Origin: Natranaerovirga hydrolytica
GTDB lineage: Bacteria > Bacillota > Clostridia > Lachnospirales > DSM-24629
Reading direction: 5' to 3'
Length of the DNA: 64,000 nucleotides
Assembly (NCBI RefSeq): GCF_004339095.1
Contig: NZ_SMGQ01000015.1
Span: forward strand, 1-64,000
The notes under the pieces: model-generated
Told to the model about the DNA's origin: nothing
What the model saw: the letters and a program-made list of their open reading frames with translations, nothing else
Databases searched by the model: none
Part shown: positions 27,197 to 35,069 of the stretch, piece after piece
How the letters are laid out: each line of letters starts with the position of its first letter
Position numbering within the stretch: position 1 is the stretch's first letter
Program-made: the position numbers and the translations under genes

Positions 27197-27907
27197 CTAG
27201 AGACTAAGGTTTTTTAATTCATTAAAGTTTTTTATAACAACCTTTTTACTTCCTATCAACTGAATAATATTATCATGCTGTAGATGACTTAAATGTCGGC
27301 TAACTGTTTCTCTTGTTAATCCTAAATAATTCGCCATATCTTCTCTGCTTAAAGGCAAACTGATCTCTACGCCTTCTTTTGTTGTTATGCCAAAATGTTT
27401 TGAAATATTAATGAGTAAGCTGGCTAATCTAGCATTAACATCTTTAGAATTTAGGGTTTGTATTAAATGTTCTAATGAAGTAATGCGTTCATAAGCATAA
27501 TCTAATATCTTTTGATTAATCTCTGGATTATCCTTTAAAATGCTCATAAAATCATCACGAGATAATGTGCACAAATAGGTATCTTCTAATGCTTGTGCAT
27601 AGTATTCAAAGACGTCTTCTTTAAAAAGATTAAGGTCACCTAAAAAATCCCCTTCAGATAAAATATAAAAAATTTGTTCCTTCCCTTCTTTATTATAATT
27701 ATATACTTTTAAGGAGCCTTTATTGATAATGTATAATCGATTAGAAACGGCCCCTTCAGATAAAATAATTTCCCCTTTTTTAATGTCAATATGCTGTATT
27801 TTTTTGATGATTTCTTGAATTTGTGTAGGGTTTAAATTTGAAAACAGAGAGACCTTGCTTGCACAATAATCTTGGGTGCAGTGGTTGCAAGTACAATTGG
27901 TTGACAT
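27197..27907 (-). CDS. Crp/Fnr-family regulator with FNR-like cysteine cluster
   Basis: 236 residues: a cysteine-rich N-terminus (C5, C7, C10, C15), a cyclic-nucleotide-fold sensor (about 20-135) with an additional C113, a dimer helix, and a Crp-type helix-turn-helix (about 170-225; SREDMANYLGLTRETVSRHL). C7-x2-C10-x4-C15 plus C113 resembles the [4Fe-4S] ligands of FNR (C20, C23, C29, C122), so an oxygen- or NO-sensitive cluster is likely. It is divergent from the flavodiiron gene, with a shared palindrome between them. Confidence 0.9.
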   Translation of the reverse strand: MSTNCTCNHCTQDYCASKVSLFSNLNPTQIQEIIKKIQHIDIKKGEIILSEGAVSNRLYIINKGSLKVYNYNKEGKEQIFYILSEGDFLGDLNLFKEDVFEYYAQALEDTYLCTLSRDDFMSILKDNPEINQKILDYAYERITSLEHLIQTLNSKDVNARLASLLINISKHFGITTKEGVEISLPLSREDMANYLGLTRETVSRHLSHLQHDNIIQLIGSKKVVIKNFNELKNLSL

Positions 27908-27943
27908 AATAACCTCCTTGAAATATTAAATAAAATCATATAA

Positions 27944-27961
27944 ATGTGATTTGAATCACAT
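27944..27961. promoter_or_regulatory. Crp/Fnr-type operator
   Basis: Perfect palindrome ATGTGATT-TG-AATCACAT in the divergent spacer. It lies 37 bases from the regulator start and about 70 bases from the flavodiiron start. A CATAAT -10-like element at 27985-27990 puts the operator centre near -44 for the rightward operon, close to class II activation. It is probably also autoregulatory. Confidence 0.8.
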
Positions 27962-28031
27962 AATAATCTTATCTTATATTGTATCATAATACACATAAAG
28001 AAGGTAATACATTAAGAAAGGTGGAATAAAT

Positions 28032-29264
28032 ATGAGTTTTAAAATAAATGATAAAATAACTTGGGTGGGAAAAATTGACTGGGAACTTCGTACTTTTCAC
28101 GGCGAGGAGTATTCTACTCACAAAGGTTCATCCTATAATTCTTATTTAATTAAAGATGAAAAAAACGTATTAATCGATACGGTTTGGAAACCTTTTTCAA
28201 AAGAGTATATAAATAATTTGAAAAAAGAAATTCATTTAGAGGATATTGACTATATTATTGTCAATCATGCAGAAGTTGATCATAGTGGTGCGTTAGAAGA
28301 ACTGATGAAAGAAATACCAGATACGCCTATCTATTGTACTAAAAATGGAATACAGTCGTTGAAAGGACATTATCATAAAGATTGGAATTTTATAGAGGTA
28401 AAAACAGGAGATACATTAGATATAGGAGCGAATCAATTGGTCTTTATAGAAGCTAGAATGTTACATTGGCCAGATAGTATGATGACTTATGCTAAAGGAG
28501 ATAATATATTATTTAGCAATGATGCCTTTGGTCAACATTATGCTTCTTACCTTATGTACAATGATTTAGTAGACCAAGACGAATTATATCAAGAATCTAT
28601 AAAATATTATGCCAATATACTTACACCATTTAGTGCATTGGTAACTAAGAAGATAGAAGAAGTTTTAAGCTTTGAATTGCCTATTCATATGATATGTCCC
28701 AGTCACGGTATTATATGGAGAGACAATCCAACACAAATAGTTGAAAGATATATAGAGTGGGCAAATGACTATTCTGAACAACAAATCACATTGATTTATG
28801 AAACCATGTGGGATGCCACTAAAAAAATGGCAGAGGCAATAGCTGAAGGGATAAAAGAAATCTTACCTCATTATAATATTAAACTCTATAATGTAGCAAA
28901 AGCAGATAAAAATGATGTGTTAACAGAAGTGTTTAAATCAGAAGCAGTATTAGTAGGCTCATCAACGATTAATAATGGTATATTATCATCTGTGGCATCG
29001 ATCTTAGAAATGATCAAGGGACTTCAATTTAAAAATAAAAAAGCCGCAGCATTTGGATCATATGGTTGGTCAGGTCAATCCAAAGAGATTATAGCCAATC
29101 ATTTAAAAGAAGGAAAAATTGAAGTTATTAACGATGGGATAAAAATATTATGGAATCCAGATGAGAATGCATTGGAAGAATGTAAGGTATATGGTAAAGA
29201 ATTTGCTAAAAAATTAAATAAGCAAAAAATGGTAACAAGGGTTACGGAAGAAAAAATTAAATAA
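28032..29264 (+). CDS. fprA: FprA-type flavodiiron protein (NO/O2 reductase)
   Basis: 410 residues. An N-terminal metallo-beta-lactamase-like di-iron domain has ligands H79, E81, D83, H84 (HAEVDH), H145, D164 and H near 225; a C-terminal flavodoxin domain binds FMN (about 255-400, with FGSYGWSG). It reduces O2 to water or NO to N2O without energy gain, and takes electrons from ferredoxin or rubredoxin; a ferredoxin lies 2.4 kb downstream. AAGGTGG precedes ATG. Confidence 0.95.
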   Translation: MSFKINDKITWVGKIDWELRTFHGEEYSTHKGSSYNSYLIKDEKNVLIDTVWKPFSKEYINNLKKEIHLEDIDYIIVNHAEVDHSGALEELMKEIPDTPIYCTKNGIQSLKGHYHKDWNFIEVKTGDTLDIGANQLVFIEARMLHWPDSMMTYAKGDNILFSNDAFGQHYASYLMYNDLVDQDELYQESIKYYANILTPFSALVTKKIEEVLSFELPIHMICPSHGIIWRDNPTQIVERYIEWANDYSEQQITLIYETMWDATKKMAEAIAEGIKEILPHYNIKLYNVAKADKNDVLTEVFKSEAVLVGSSTINNGILSSVASILEMIKGLQFKNKKAAAFGSYGWSGQSKEIIANHLKEGKIEVINDGIKILWNPDENALEECKVYGKEFAKKLNKQKMVTRVTEEKIK

Positions 29265-29291
29265 AGTATAATAAAACTTAGGAGGTCTAAG

Positions 29292-29705
29292 ATGAGACAA
29301 TTACAAATGTTAAATAAGCAGCATAAAGGTATTTATGAATTAATCAATGAAATAAAAAGATTGACAAATGAATCGGTTAACAAAAATGCAAATACAATAG
29401 CAATGAAAATTAATAAGCTTGCGGGCATACTTAAGATACATTTAAGTTCAGAGGATAAATATATGTACCCGTCTTTAATGAATAACAAGGATGAAAAAGT
29501 TTCTTATATAGCACAAGATTTTGTAAAAGAAATGGGAGGCTTAAGTGAAACATTTAAAGATTATAAAACTCAATTTAATACAGTGACAAAAATTGTCAAT
29601 AATATAGATGACTTTAAAATCCATACTAATACAGTATTAACAAAGTTACAAGAAAGATTAACAAGAGAAGACACACAACTGTATCAAATGATTGAAAAAA
29701 TATAA
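29292..29705 (+). CDS. Hemerythrin-like HHE domain protein
   Basis: A 137-residue four-helix protein with candidate di-iron ligands H11, H50, E54 and a histidine near 112, fitting a divergent hemerythrin cation-binding domain. Probably an O2, NO or iron carrier or sensor. It starts 28 bases after fprA with AGGAGG upstream, in the same operon. Some ligand positions are not obvious, so iron binding is an inference. Confidence 0.75.
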   Translation: MRQLQMLNKQHKGIYELINEIKRLTNESVNKNANTIAMKINKLAGILKIHLSSEDKYMYPSLMNNKDEKVSYIAQDFVKEMGGLSETFKDYKTQFNTVTKIVNNIDDFKIHTNTVLTKLQERLTREDTQLYQMIEKI

Positions 29706-29724
29706 AAAAACGGAGGTAATGATT

Positions 29725-29910
29725 ATGGAAATTAAAAAAGATATGACTATTGGAGAGGTACTAAGAGTAAAGCCGGATGCACCACAAATACTAATGGGAT
29801 TTGGTATGGGTTGCGTAGGTTGTCCATCAGCACAAGCAGAAACAATAGAAGAAGCTGCAATGGTTCATGGTATAGATGTTAACAAAATCATTGAAGCGTT
29901 AAATCAATAA
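29725..29910 (+). CDS. DUF1858 domain protein (redox disulfide)
   Basis: 61 residues from ATG 29725, eight bases after GGAGG; an ATG six bases earlier is too close. The conserved CxxC (C30-V-G-C33) after GFGMG matches DUF1858, a small domain found with hybrid-cluster proteins and Ric-type di-iron repair proteins. It probably has a redox or cluster-repair role. It lies between two hemerythrin-like genes, supporting an oxidative/nitrosative stress operon. Confidence 0.88.
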   Translation: MEIKKDMTIGEVLRVKPDAPQILMGFGMGCVGCPSAQAETIEEAAMVHGIDVNKIIEALNQ

Positions 29911-29925
29911 TATTGGAGTGATTGT

Positions 29926-30552
29926 ATGAGTTTGTTTTTAGGAGATATACATTTTTGGTTATACAATAAAATTATTTTAGCAGAAGCTTTAGAAAAAGAT
30001 ATATTAAGATTAGCCAAAGAAAAAGGATTCAATGAAGCATTATTGAAAAAAGAAAGTAGAGAGAAATACGGTAATCCTACAGAAGGGAAAGAGTTAGAAA
30101 CCATCATTGATACATCCAATATTCATGGTTGGCTTCAAGAAAAAATTGCCAATGTAGAAACCAGACAAAGCTTTCTTGTTACACAGTTAGTGCAGGAAGA
30201 TAAAAATAATATTGTAGAGATAAAAGCATTATTTGCAAACCAAGGAAAAACATCTGCAAATGAGGTTGAAAAGGCATTAAATACCCCAGAAGAAGTATTT
30301 AATTACCTTAATAATTTTGTAATAGAAGGTATGCCTTGTGACCGTGTAAATGAAATCATAAAAAGTGATGAACAAGAATTTGTTTGGAGTGTCACAACAT
30401 GTTTGCATAGACCTTACTGGGAAAAAGTCAGTGGTGATGTGGAAGTGTTTTATATCTTAAGAGAAGCTTGGGTAAAAGCTTTTGTAGAAGCGATTAAAGG
30501 TGGATTTGAATATGAAAGATCAGGCTTTACCCATACCATAAAGAAAAGTTAG
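29926..30552 (+). CDS. Unknown 208-residue protein in the O2/NO operon
   Basis: A soluble, mostly helical protein without signal or membrane segment. The C-terminal third has two cysteines, in GMPCDRVNEII and TTCLHRPYW, and an aromatic-rich ending (VFYILREAWVKAFVEAI). I do not recognise the family. The Cys and His residues could bind metal or a cofactor. GGAGTG precedes ATG. It sits 15 bases after the DUF1858 gene and 11 before the next hemerythrin gene, so it belongs to the operon. Confidence 0.75.
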   Translation: MSLFLGDIHFWLYNKIILAEALEKDILRLAKEKGFNEALLKKESREKYGNPTEGKELETIIDTSNIHGWLQEKIANVETRQSFLVTQLVQEDKNNIVEIKALFANQGKTSANEVEKALNTPEEVFNYLNNFVIEGMPCDRVNEIIKSDEQEFVWSVTTCLHRPYWEKVSGDVEVFYILREAWVKAFVEAIKGGFEYERSGFTHTIKKS

Positions 30553-30563
30553 GAGTGAAGCAT

Positions 30564-31118
30564 ATGAACAGTTTAGAATTAATGATTGATGAACATAAAG
30601 TCATTAAGAGGATGCTTAAAGTCGTAAGAAAAGTAAGTTACAGTGTTATGAACAATGATGAGATTGAATATGAAGATTTTTTCAAAGTCATTGATTTTGT
30701 TAGAAATTATGCAGACAAACATCATCATGGTAAAGAAGAAGATTTATTATTTAATAGAATGGTAGAGAAGTTAGGACCAGCAGCTGAAAAACTTGTCAAA
30801 CACGGTATGTTAGTGGAACATGACTTAGGAAGATTGCATATTCAACAATTAGAAGACGCTGTGAAAAAGGTAATAGCAGGAGAAGATGAGGCACGATTAG
30901 ACATAATAGCCAATGCTATAGGGTATTACGATTTATTAACAAGACATATAGACAAAGAAGATAATGTGGTGTATACATTTGCTCAAAATAATTTGCCAAA
31001 GGATGTATTGGATCAAATTAACGAAGAAAGCATTGACTATGAAGTCAAAGCAAAAGAAAATCATATACAAGAAAAGTATATTCAATTAGTAGAAGAACTA
31101 GAAAAAAAATATTTATAA
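30564..31118 (+). CDS. Hemerythrin domain protein
   Basis: 184 residues from ATG 30564 (AGGAG eight bases before). Clear HHE signature: EH at 10-11, HHHGKEED at 53-60, a VEHDLGR motif with H86 and D87, and a later RHIDKED histidine near 130. A complete di-iron site is plausible. Cytosolic; O2, NO or iron handling by family. It is followed 15 bases later by the cupin gene. Confidence 0.9.
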   Translation: MNSLELMIDEHKVIKRMLKVVRKVSYSVMNNDEIEYEDFFKVIDFVRNYADKHHHGKEEDLLFNRMVEKLGPAAEKLVKHGMLVEHDLGRLHIQQLEDAVKKVIAGEDEARLDIIANAIGYYDLLTRHIDKEDNVVYTFAQNNLPKDVLDQINEESIDYEVKAKENHIQEKYIQLVEELEKKYL

Positions 31119-31133
31119 AAGGAGTGGAGAATT

Positions 31134-31475
31134 ATGGCAGAACATTTAATTAAGAATATAGATTTCTCAAAAGTTGAAAATATGGAGGACTTAGTAACTT
31201 ACCAAGAAGGTCAAGTTGTTAGCAGAACATTATCACAAGGTAAATCATCTAGTTTAACGTTATTTGCCTTCGATAAAGGTGAAGAAATTAGTTCCCATTC
31301 ATCAAGTGGTGATGCGTTGGTTTATATCTTAGATGGTACTTCAAAAATTACAATTGGGGATGAAGAATTTGAGGTTAGCAAAGGTGAAACAATAGTTATG
31401 CCAGCGGGCATACCCCATGCTTTAGAGGCAACAGAACAATTTAAAATGGTATTAATCGTCATATTTAAACAATAA
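31134..31475 (+). CDS. Cupin domain protein
   Basis: A 113-residue small single-domain cupin. Motif 1 is represented by SSHSSSGDALVYILDG and motif 2 by PAGIPHALEA; His and Glu ligands are partly present. Related clostridial cupins accompany redox enzymes. The ligand or substrate is unknown. AGGAGTGG lies before ATG. Last gene of the flavodiiron-hemerythrin operon. Confidence 0.88.
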   Translation: MAEHLIKNIDFSKVENMEDLVTYQEGQVVSRTLSQGKSSSLTLFAFDKGEEISSHSSSGDALVYILDGTSKITIGDEEFEVSKGETIVMPAGIPHALEATEQFKMVLIVIFKQ

Positions 31476-31566
31476 ATTAAAAATTAGGTAATAAACCCCT
31501 TTCATAGTGAAGTTATGTGTATGCCTCATTGATATTGTGGAGATACTAATAAAATGGTTTGATAAC

Positions 31567-31575
31567 TGTTATAAT
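31567..31575 (+). promoter_or_regulatory. Extended -10 promoter of the ferredoxin gene
   Basis: TG-T-TATAAT (31567-31575), 43 bases before the ferredoxin ATG. The -35 is poor, as is usual for extended -10 promoters. Confidence 0.6.
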
Positions 31576-31618
31576 ATAATTAGAAACATTATATTTTCAT
31601 TAAGAAAGGAGATTGTTT

Positions 31619-31807
31619 ATGAAAGCACATGTTGATAAGGAAACGTGTATTGGATGTGAACTATGTCCAAATATCTGTCCAGAGGTGTTTAGAATGGAGG
31701 ATGATGGTTTAGCCGTAGCAATTGATGTAGAGGTGCCATCAGATAATGAAGACACAGCTAAAGAAGCGGAAGAAGCTTGTCCAGTAGATGCAATAGAAGT
31801 AAGTTAA
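31619..31807 (+). CDS. Mono-cluster [4Fe-4S] ferredoxin
   Basis: 62 residues from ATG 31619, seven bases after AAAGGAG. Ligands C10, C13, C16 and C54 (with the ACP motif) bind one [4Fe-4S] cluster. C20 is also present, but the cysteine that forms a disulfide with it in Thermotoga ferredoxin is missing. Strongly acidic, as expected for an electron carrier. It is a likely donor for FprA, though it is a separate transcription unit with its own promoter and terminator. Confidence 0.93.
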   Translation: MKAHVDKETCIGCELCPNICPEVFRMEDDGLAVAIDVEVPSDNEDTAKEAEEACPVDAIEVS

Positions 31808-31813
31808 TCCCCT

Positions 31814-31858
31814 AAGCTAGTAAAATCCCTGCAAGAAGCGGGAGTTTTACTAGCTTTT
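31814..31858 (+). terminator. Rho-independent terminator
   Basis: Long stem AAGCTAGTAAAA-CCC paired with GGG-TTTTACTAGCTT (small internal loop), then TTTT, six bases after the ferredoxin stop. Confidence 0.88.
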
Positions 31859-31961
31859 AAAATATTACATATTATGTATTTGAAAATTTAAAGATCAATT
31901 AGTTTATCTAATTCTGTTAAGATATGCGTTAGAAGGAAATGTTAAATATACGTAAACCTAA

Positions 31962-31990
31962 TTGACAAATAAATAAAAGTAACATATACT
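31962..31990 (+). promoter_or_regulatory. Promoter of the ars operon
   Basis: TTGACA (31962-31967), 17-base spacer, TATACT (31985-31990). It is adjacent to the ArsR-type operator, so bound repressor would block transcription initiation. Confidence 0.85.
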
Positions 31991-32014
31991 GTATATGAGT
32001 AGATGCTCATATAC
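31991..32014. promoter_or_regulatory. ArsR operator
   Basis: Perfect inverted repeat GTATATGAG-N6-CTCATATAC directly downstream of the -10 box, a typical position for SmtB/ArsR repressor binding. Confidence 0.8.
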
Positions 32015-32035
32015 ACATATACAAAGGAGGCTAAT

Positions 32036-32407
32036 ATGAATTTGGTTTCTATATTAAAAGCACTAAGTGACGAAAATAGATTAAGAATCATATATTTACT
32101 AATGGAAGACCCATTATGTGTTTGTGAAATTGAAGCGCTTCTTAATATAACACAATCCAATGCTTCAAGACATTTGAACAAATTAAAACACGCAGGAATC
32201 ATAGATTCATTTAAAAAAGCACAGTGGGTTTATTATGTAGTAAGTGATCATTTTAAAGAAAACAATCAAGAATTAATGACGTACTTATTAAAAAACACCA
32301 ATTATGAAGAAGACAAAAGCTTACTGATTAAATATAAGAACAGTGTATATGACTGTACGTGTTTAAAAGAAGATAAAGAAAAAGTTTTAATGGCATTAAA
32401 AAAATAA
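32036..32407 (+). CDS. arsR: ArsR-family arsenical-responsive repressor
   Basis: 123 residues from ATG 32036 (AAAGGAGG six bases ahead). Winged helix with C28-V-C30 in DPLCVCEIEALL, the As(III)-binding site of ArsR, next to the recognition helix TQSNASRHLNKLKHAG. C-terminal CTC supplies further thiols. It represses the operon until arsenite or antimonite binds. First gene of arsR-acr3-arsC. Confidence 0.93.
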   Translation: MNLVSILKALSDENRLRIIYLLMEDPLCVCEIEALLNITQSNASRHLNKLKHAGIIDSFKKAQWVYYVVSDHFKENNQELMTYLLKNTNYEEDKSLLIKYKNSVYDCTCLKEDKEKVLMALKK

Positions 32408-32424
32408 AATAGGAGGTTTTGTAA

Positions 32425-33465
32425 ATGGAAGAAAAAAAACAAGGAATGGGTTTCTTTGAAAAGTATTTAACATTATGGGTTGCAGTTTGTATTGTTGTAG
32501 GTGTAGCCATTGGAAGGTTTTTACCTATCGTACCGGATACCTTAGAAAAATTAGAGGTGGCACAAATATCCATACCAATTGCTATCCTAATATGGCTTAT
32601 GATTTATCCAATGATGATCAAAGTAGACTTTACAAGTATTGTAAAAGCCAGTAAAAAGCCAAAAGGTCTAGCGGTTACAACAGTGGTTAACTGGTTGATA
32701 AAACCCTTTACGATGTATTTAATTGCAGCATTATTTTTTCAAGTTATTTTCAAAAACATTTTTTCAGCAGAACTTGCAGAGAATTACTTAGCAGGAGCAG
32801 TTTTATTAGGAGCAGCGCCTTGTACAGCTATGGTTTTTGTATGGAGCCATTTAACAAAAGGTGATGGGGCATATACGGTGGTTCAAGTGGCAGTCAATAA
32901 CATTATATTATTACTAGCTTTCACACCTATTGTTGCTTTCTTATTAGGCGTATCTAATGTGCCAATACCATATGATACCTTATTATTATCTGTAGCATTT
33001 TTTATTGTTATTCCTTTACTAGGTGGTTTTTTATCAAGAAAGTACATCATACAATCTAAGGGTGAAGAGTACTTTGAAAATGTATTTATCAAAAAATTTA
33101 ATGGTGTGACAGAAGTTGGGTTATTGTTAACCCTTACACTCATATTTACGTTTCAAGGTGATGCAATCATTAACAATCCCCTTCATATTGTATTAATTGC
33201 TATACCATTAATCATACAAACATTTTTAATATTTTTTATAGCTTACGGATGGGCAAAGGCTTGGAAATTACCTCATAACGTAGCAGGACCAGCAGCGTTA
33301 ATTGGATCGAGTAATTTCTTTGAATTGGCTGTTGCAGTTGCCATTACTTTGTTTGGTGCCAACTCTGGTGCGGCACTGGTAACAGTGGTAGGGGTATTGG
33401 TAGAAGTACCATTAATGTTAACATTGGTTAAAATAGTTAATAAAACCAAAAAAGCATTTGATTAA
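32425..33465 (+). CDS. acr3: Arsenite efflux transporter Acr3
   Basis: 346 residues with ten predicted membrane helices. The GAAPCTAMVFVWSHLTKGD segment contains Cys133, the conserved cysteine needed for As(III) transport in Acr3, and FFELAVAVAITLFG is the matching second discontinuous helix. It exports arsenite using the proton gradient. AGGAGG lies before ATG, 17 bases after arsR. Confidence 0.95.
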   Translation: MEEKKQGMGFFEKYLTLWVAVCIVVGVAIGRFLPIVPDTLEKLEVAQISIPIAILIWLMIYPMMIKVDFTSIVKASKKPKGLAVTTVVNWLIKPFTMYLIAALFFQVIFKNIFSAELAENYLAGAVLLGAAPCTAMVFVWSHLTKGDGAYTVVQVAVNNIILLLAFTPIVAFLLGVSNVPIPYDTLLLSVAFFIVIPLLGGFLSRKYIIQSKGEEYFENVFIKKFNGVTEVGLLLTLTLIFTFQGDAIINNPLHIVLIAIPLIIQTFLIFFIAYGWAKAWKLPHNVAGPAALIGSSNFFELAVAVAITLFGANSGAALVTVVGVLVEVPLMLTLVKIVNKTKKAFD

Positions 33466-33511
33466 AAAAGTACGTATAAATTACAGATAGTCAATAGAAA
33501 GGTAGATGAAT

Positions 33512-33913
33512 ATGAAGAAGAAAGTTGCATTTATTTGTGTCCATAATTCTTGTCGTTCTCAAATGGCAGAAGGTTGGGCAAAAAAATTAGGCAAAGATGT
33601 ATTAGAAGTCTATTCAGCAGGAACAGAAGATTATCCAGAAGTTAAACCATTGGCTGTTGAAGTAATGGAAGAAGCTGGAGTAGATATGAGTGAACACAAC
33701 CCCAAATTATTAACGGATATACCAAATGAAATGGATATTGTGATTACCATGGGATGTAATGTTCAGTGCCCCACATTTCCAAGTAAACACAGAGAAGACT
33801 GGGGACTAGATGATCCATCAGGTGGACCCATTGAAGATTTCAGAAATACAAGAGATATTATAAAAGGTAAAGTAGAAGAATTAATAGAACGTGTAAACAA
33901 TAATGAATTATAA
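33512..33913 (+). CDS. arsC: Thioredoxin-coupled arsenate reductase ArsC
   Basis: 133 residues from ATG 33512, nine bases after AAAGG. Low-molecular-weight phosphatase fold: the P-loop CVHNSCRS holds nucleophile C9, and C82 and C86 form the redox relay (GCNVQCPTF). This is the Staphylococcus aureus pI258-type enzyme, using thioredoxin to reduce arsenate to arsenite for Acr3. It also has DPSGGPIEDF with the general acid Asp. Confidence 0.94.
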   Translation: MKKKVAFICVHNSCRSQMAEGWAKKLGKDVLEVYSAGTEDYPEVKPLAVEVMEEAGVDMSEHNPKLLTDIPNEMDIVITMGCNVQCPTFPSKHREDWGLDDPSGGPIEDFRNTRDIIKGKVEELIERVNNNEL

Positions 33914-33927
33914 TATTAGAAATTTAA

Positions 33928-33972
33928 AAGAGTGTAATGGTTGCAATGGAGATGAGCCGTTACACTTTTTTT
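33928..33972 (+). terminator. Rho-independent terminator of the ars operon
   Basis: Stem AGTGTAATGG/CCGTTACACT with T-run, shortly after the arsC stop. Confidence 0.88.
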
Positions 33973-34001
33973 ATTTATATAAAAATAGGCTGGATAACGG
34001 A

Positions 34002-34037
34002 TTGACAAAGGCGTAATATCCTTTAAAATTAAGGATA
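34002..34037 (+). promoter_or_regulatory. Promoter/operator of the MerR-family gene
   Basis: TTGACA (34002-34007), 16-base spacer, TAAAAT (34024-34029). The -10 box lies inside an inverted repeat TATCCTT-N7-AAGGATA (34017-34037), a likely operator. Confidence 0.65.
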
Positions 34038-34060
34038 GCAAATAAAAGGAGTGAGTTTAT

Positions 34061-34861
34061 TTGAAATATAAATCAGGTGATGTTCAACGCATTTTAGGTA
34101 TACCCGTTGAGACATTAAGATTTTTTGAGAACAAAGGATTAATAACCCCTCAAAGAGATATCAATAACAATTATAGATATTTCGATACATTGGATTTGAA
34201 TAAAATCATTGCCTATAAATTATATAGAAGTTTTGAATTTTCATTAGAAGATTCTGTACATATGGTTCGATGTGATAATGATACGTCTTTGGATATGTTA
34301 AACAAACAGATTAATACCATAGAAAGTAAATTTCAATACTATCAAAATTTATACGAAAGAATTCAAGATGTAAAAAAATCTTTTGAGCATACAAAGCATT
34401 TAATAGGTACTTATGAAATAAAAGAACGACCAGAACTGTTATTATATGACAATCAAGTTAACGATCAGTTTGAAAAAGATGAAAAAAGAATCCAAACAAC
34501 AAAAAATTGGCTGGAATACTTACCGTTTATCCATATTGCCATTCATATTTCCAAAGATACAATGGTTTCTAATGATGACGTACATTTTGGTTATGCTTTA
34601 GAAACAAAATATCAAAATGTTGTTCAAGCCGTTAAGAATGATTTGTCAGAGGTATATCCTTCAAAAAAATGCATACACACCATTGTACAAAGTACCAATA
34701 AAAATCCTCTTTCTACAAAAACCTTTGCTCCAATTATAGATGAAATGATAAAAAAAGGACAAACATTAGAGGGTGATATTATTGGTTGGATTATTAATGA
34801 AGAAGATTTAGGGGATGAAAAAGTTAGGTATTTTGAATGCTGGATACCTTATATAGATTGA
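34061..34861 (+). CDS. MerR-family regulator with GyrI-like effector domain
   Basis: 266 residues with a TTG start (AAAAGGAG nine bases ahead). N-terminal MerR winged helix (GDVQRILGIPVETLRFFENKGLITP; given in two parts GDVQRILGIPVETLRF and FENKGLITP), a coiled dimer helix (about 70-120), then a C-terminal domain of about 140 residues resembling GyrI/AraC effector-binding folds. It probably senses a small organic molecule. The next gene has a MerR-type promoter with a 19-base spacer, its likely target. Confidence 0.87.
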   Translation: MKYKSGDVQRILGIPVETLRFFENKGLITPQRDINNNYRYFDTLDLNKIIAYKLYRSFEFSLEDSVHMVRCDNDTSLDMLNKQINTIESKFQYYQNLYERIQDVKKSFEHTKHLIGTYEIKERPELLLYDNQVNDQFEKDEKRIQTTKNWLEYLPFIHIAIHISKDTMVSNDDVHFGYALETKYQNVVQAVKNDLSEVYPSKKCIHTIVQSTNKNPLSTKTFAPIIDEMIKKGQTLEGDIIGWIINEEDLGDEKVRYFECWIPYID

Positions 34862-34931
34862 TATATAAGGCGTAACTGTCACAAAGAAAATAATCATATT
34901 TAAATTGAATCAATCATTTTTTGAACACATG

Positions 34932-34964
34932 AAAAAAGACTAAGTTACATTCTAGTCTTTTTTT
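34932..34964 (+). terminator. Rho-independent terminator
   Basis: 11-bp stem AAAAAAGACTA/TAGTCTTTTTT with 10-base loop, between the MerR gene and the reductase gene. Confidence 0.88.
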
Positions 34965-34975
34965 GTGTTAAATAT

Positions 34976-35006
34976 TTGACTTGGTATTAACTACCAAGTT
35001 TATAAT
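34976..35006 (+). promoter_or_regulatory. MerR-type promoter with 19-bp spacer and dyad operator
   Basis: TTGACT (34976-34981) and TATAAT (35001-35006) are separated by 19 bases, the overlong spacing typical of MerR-activated promoters. The spacer contains the perfect dyad ACTTGGTA-N5-TACCAAGT (34979-34999). Confidence 0.87.
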
Positions 35007-35069
35007 AAGTCGTAGATATTCATAAAAAATTTTACTTGAAATGAAAAAACAAAAAACAGGAGGAACAAG

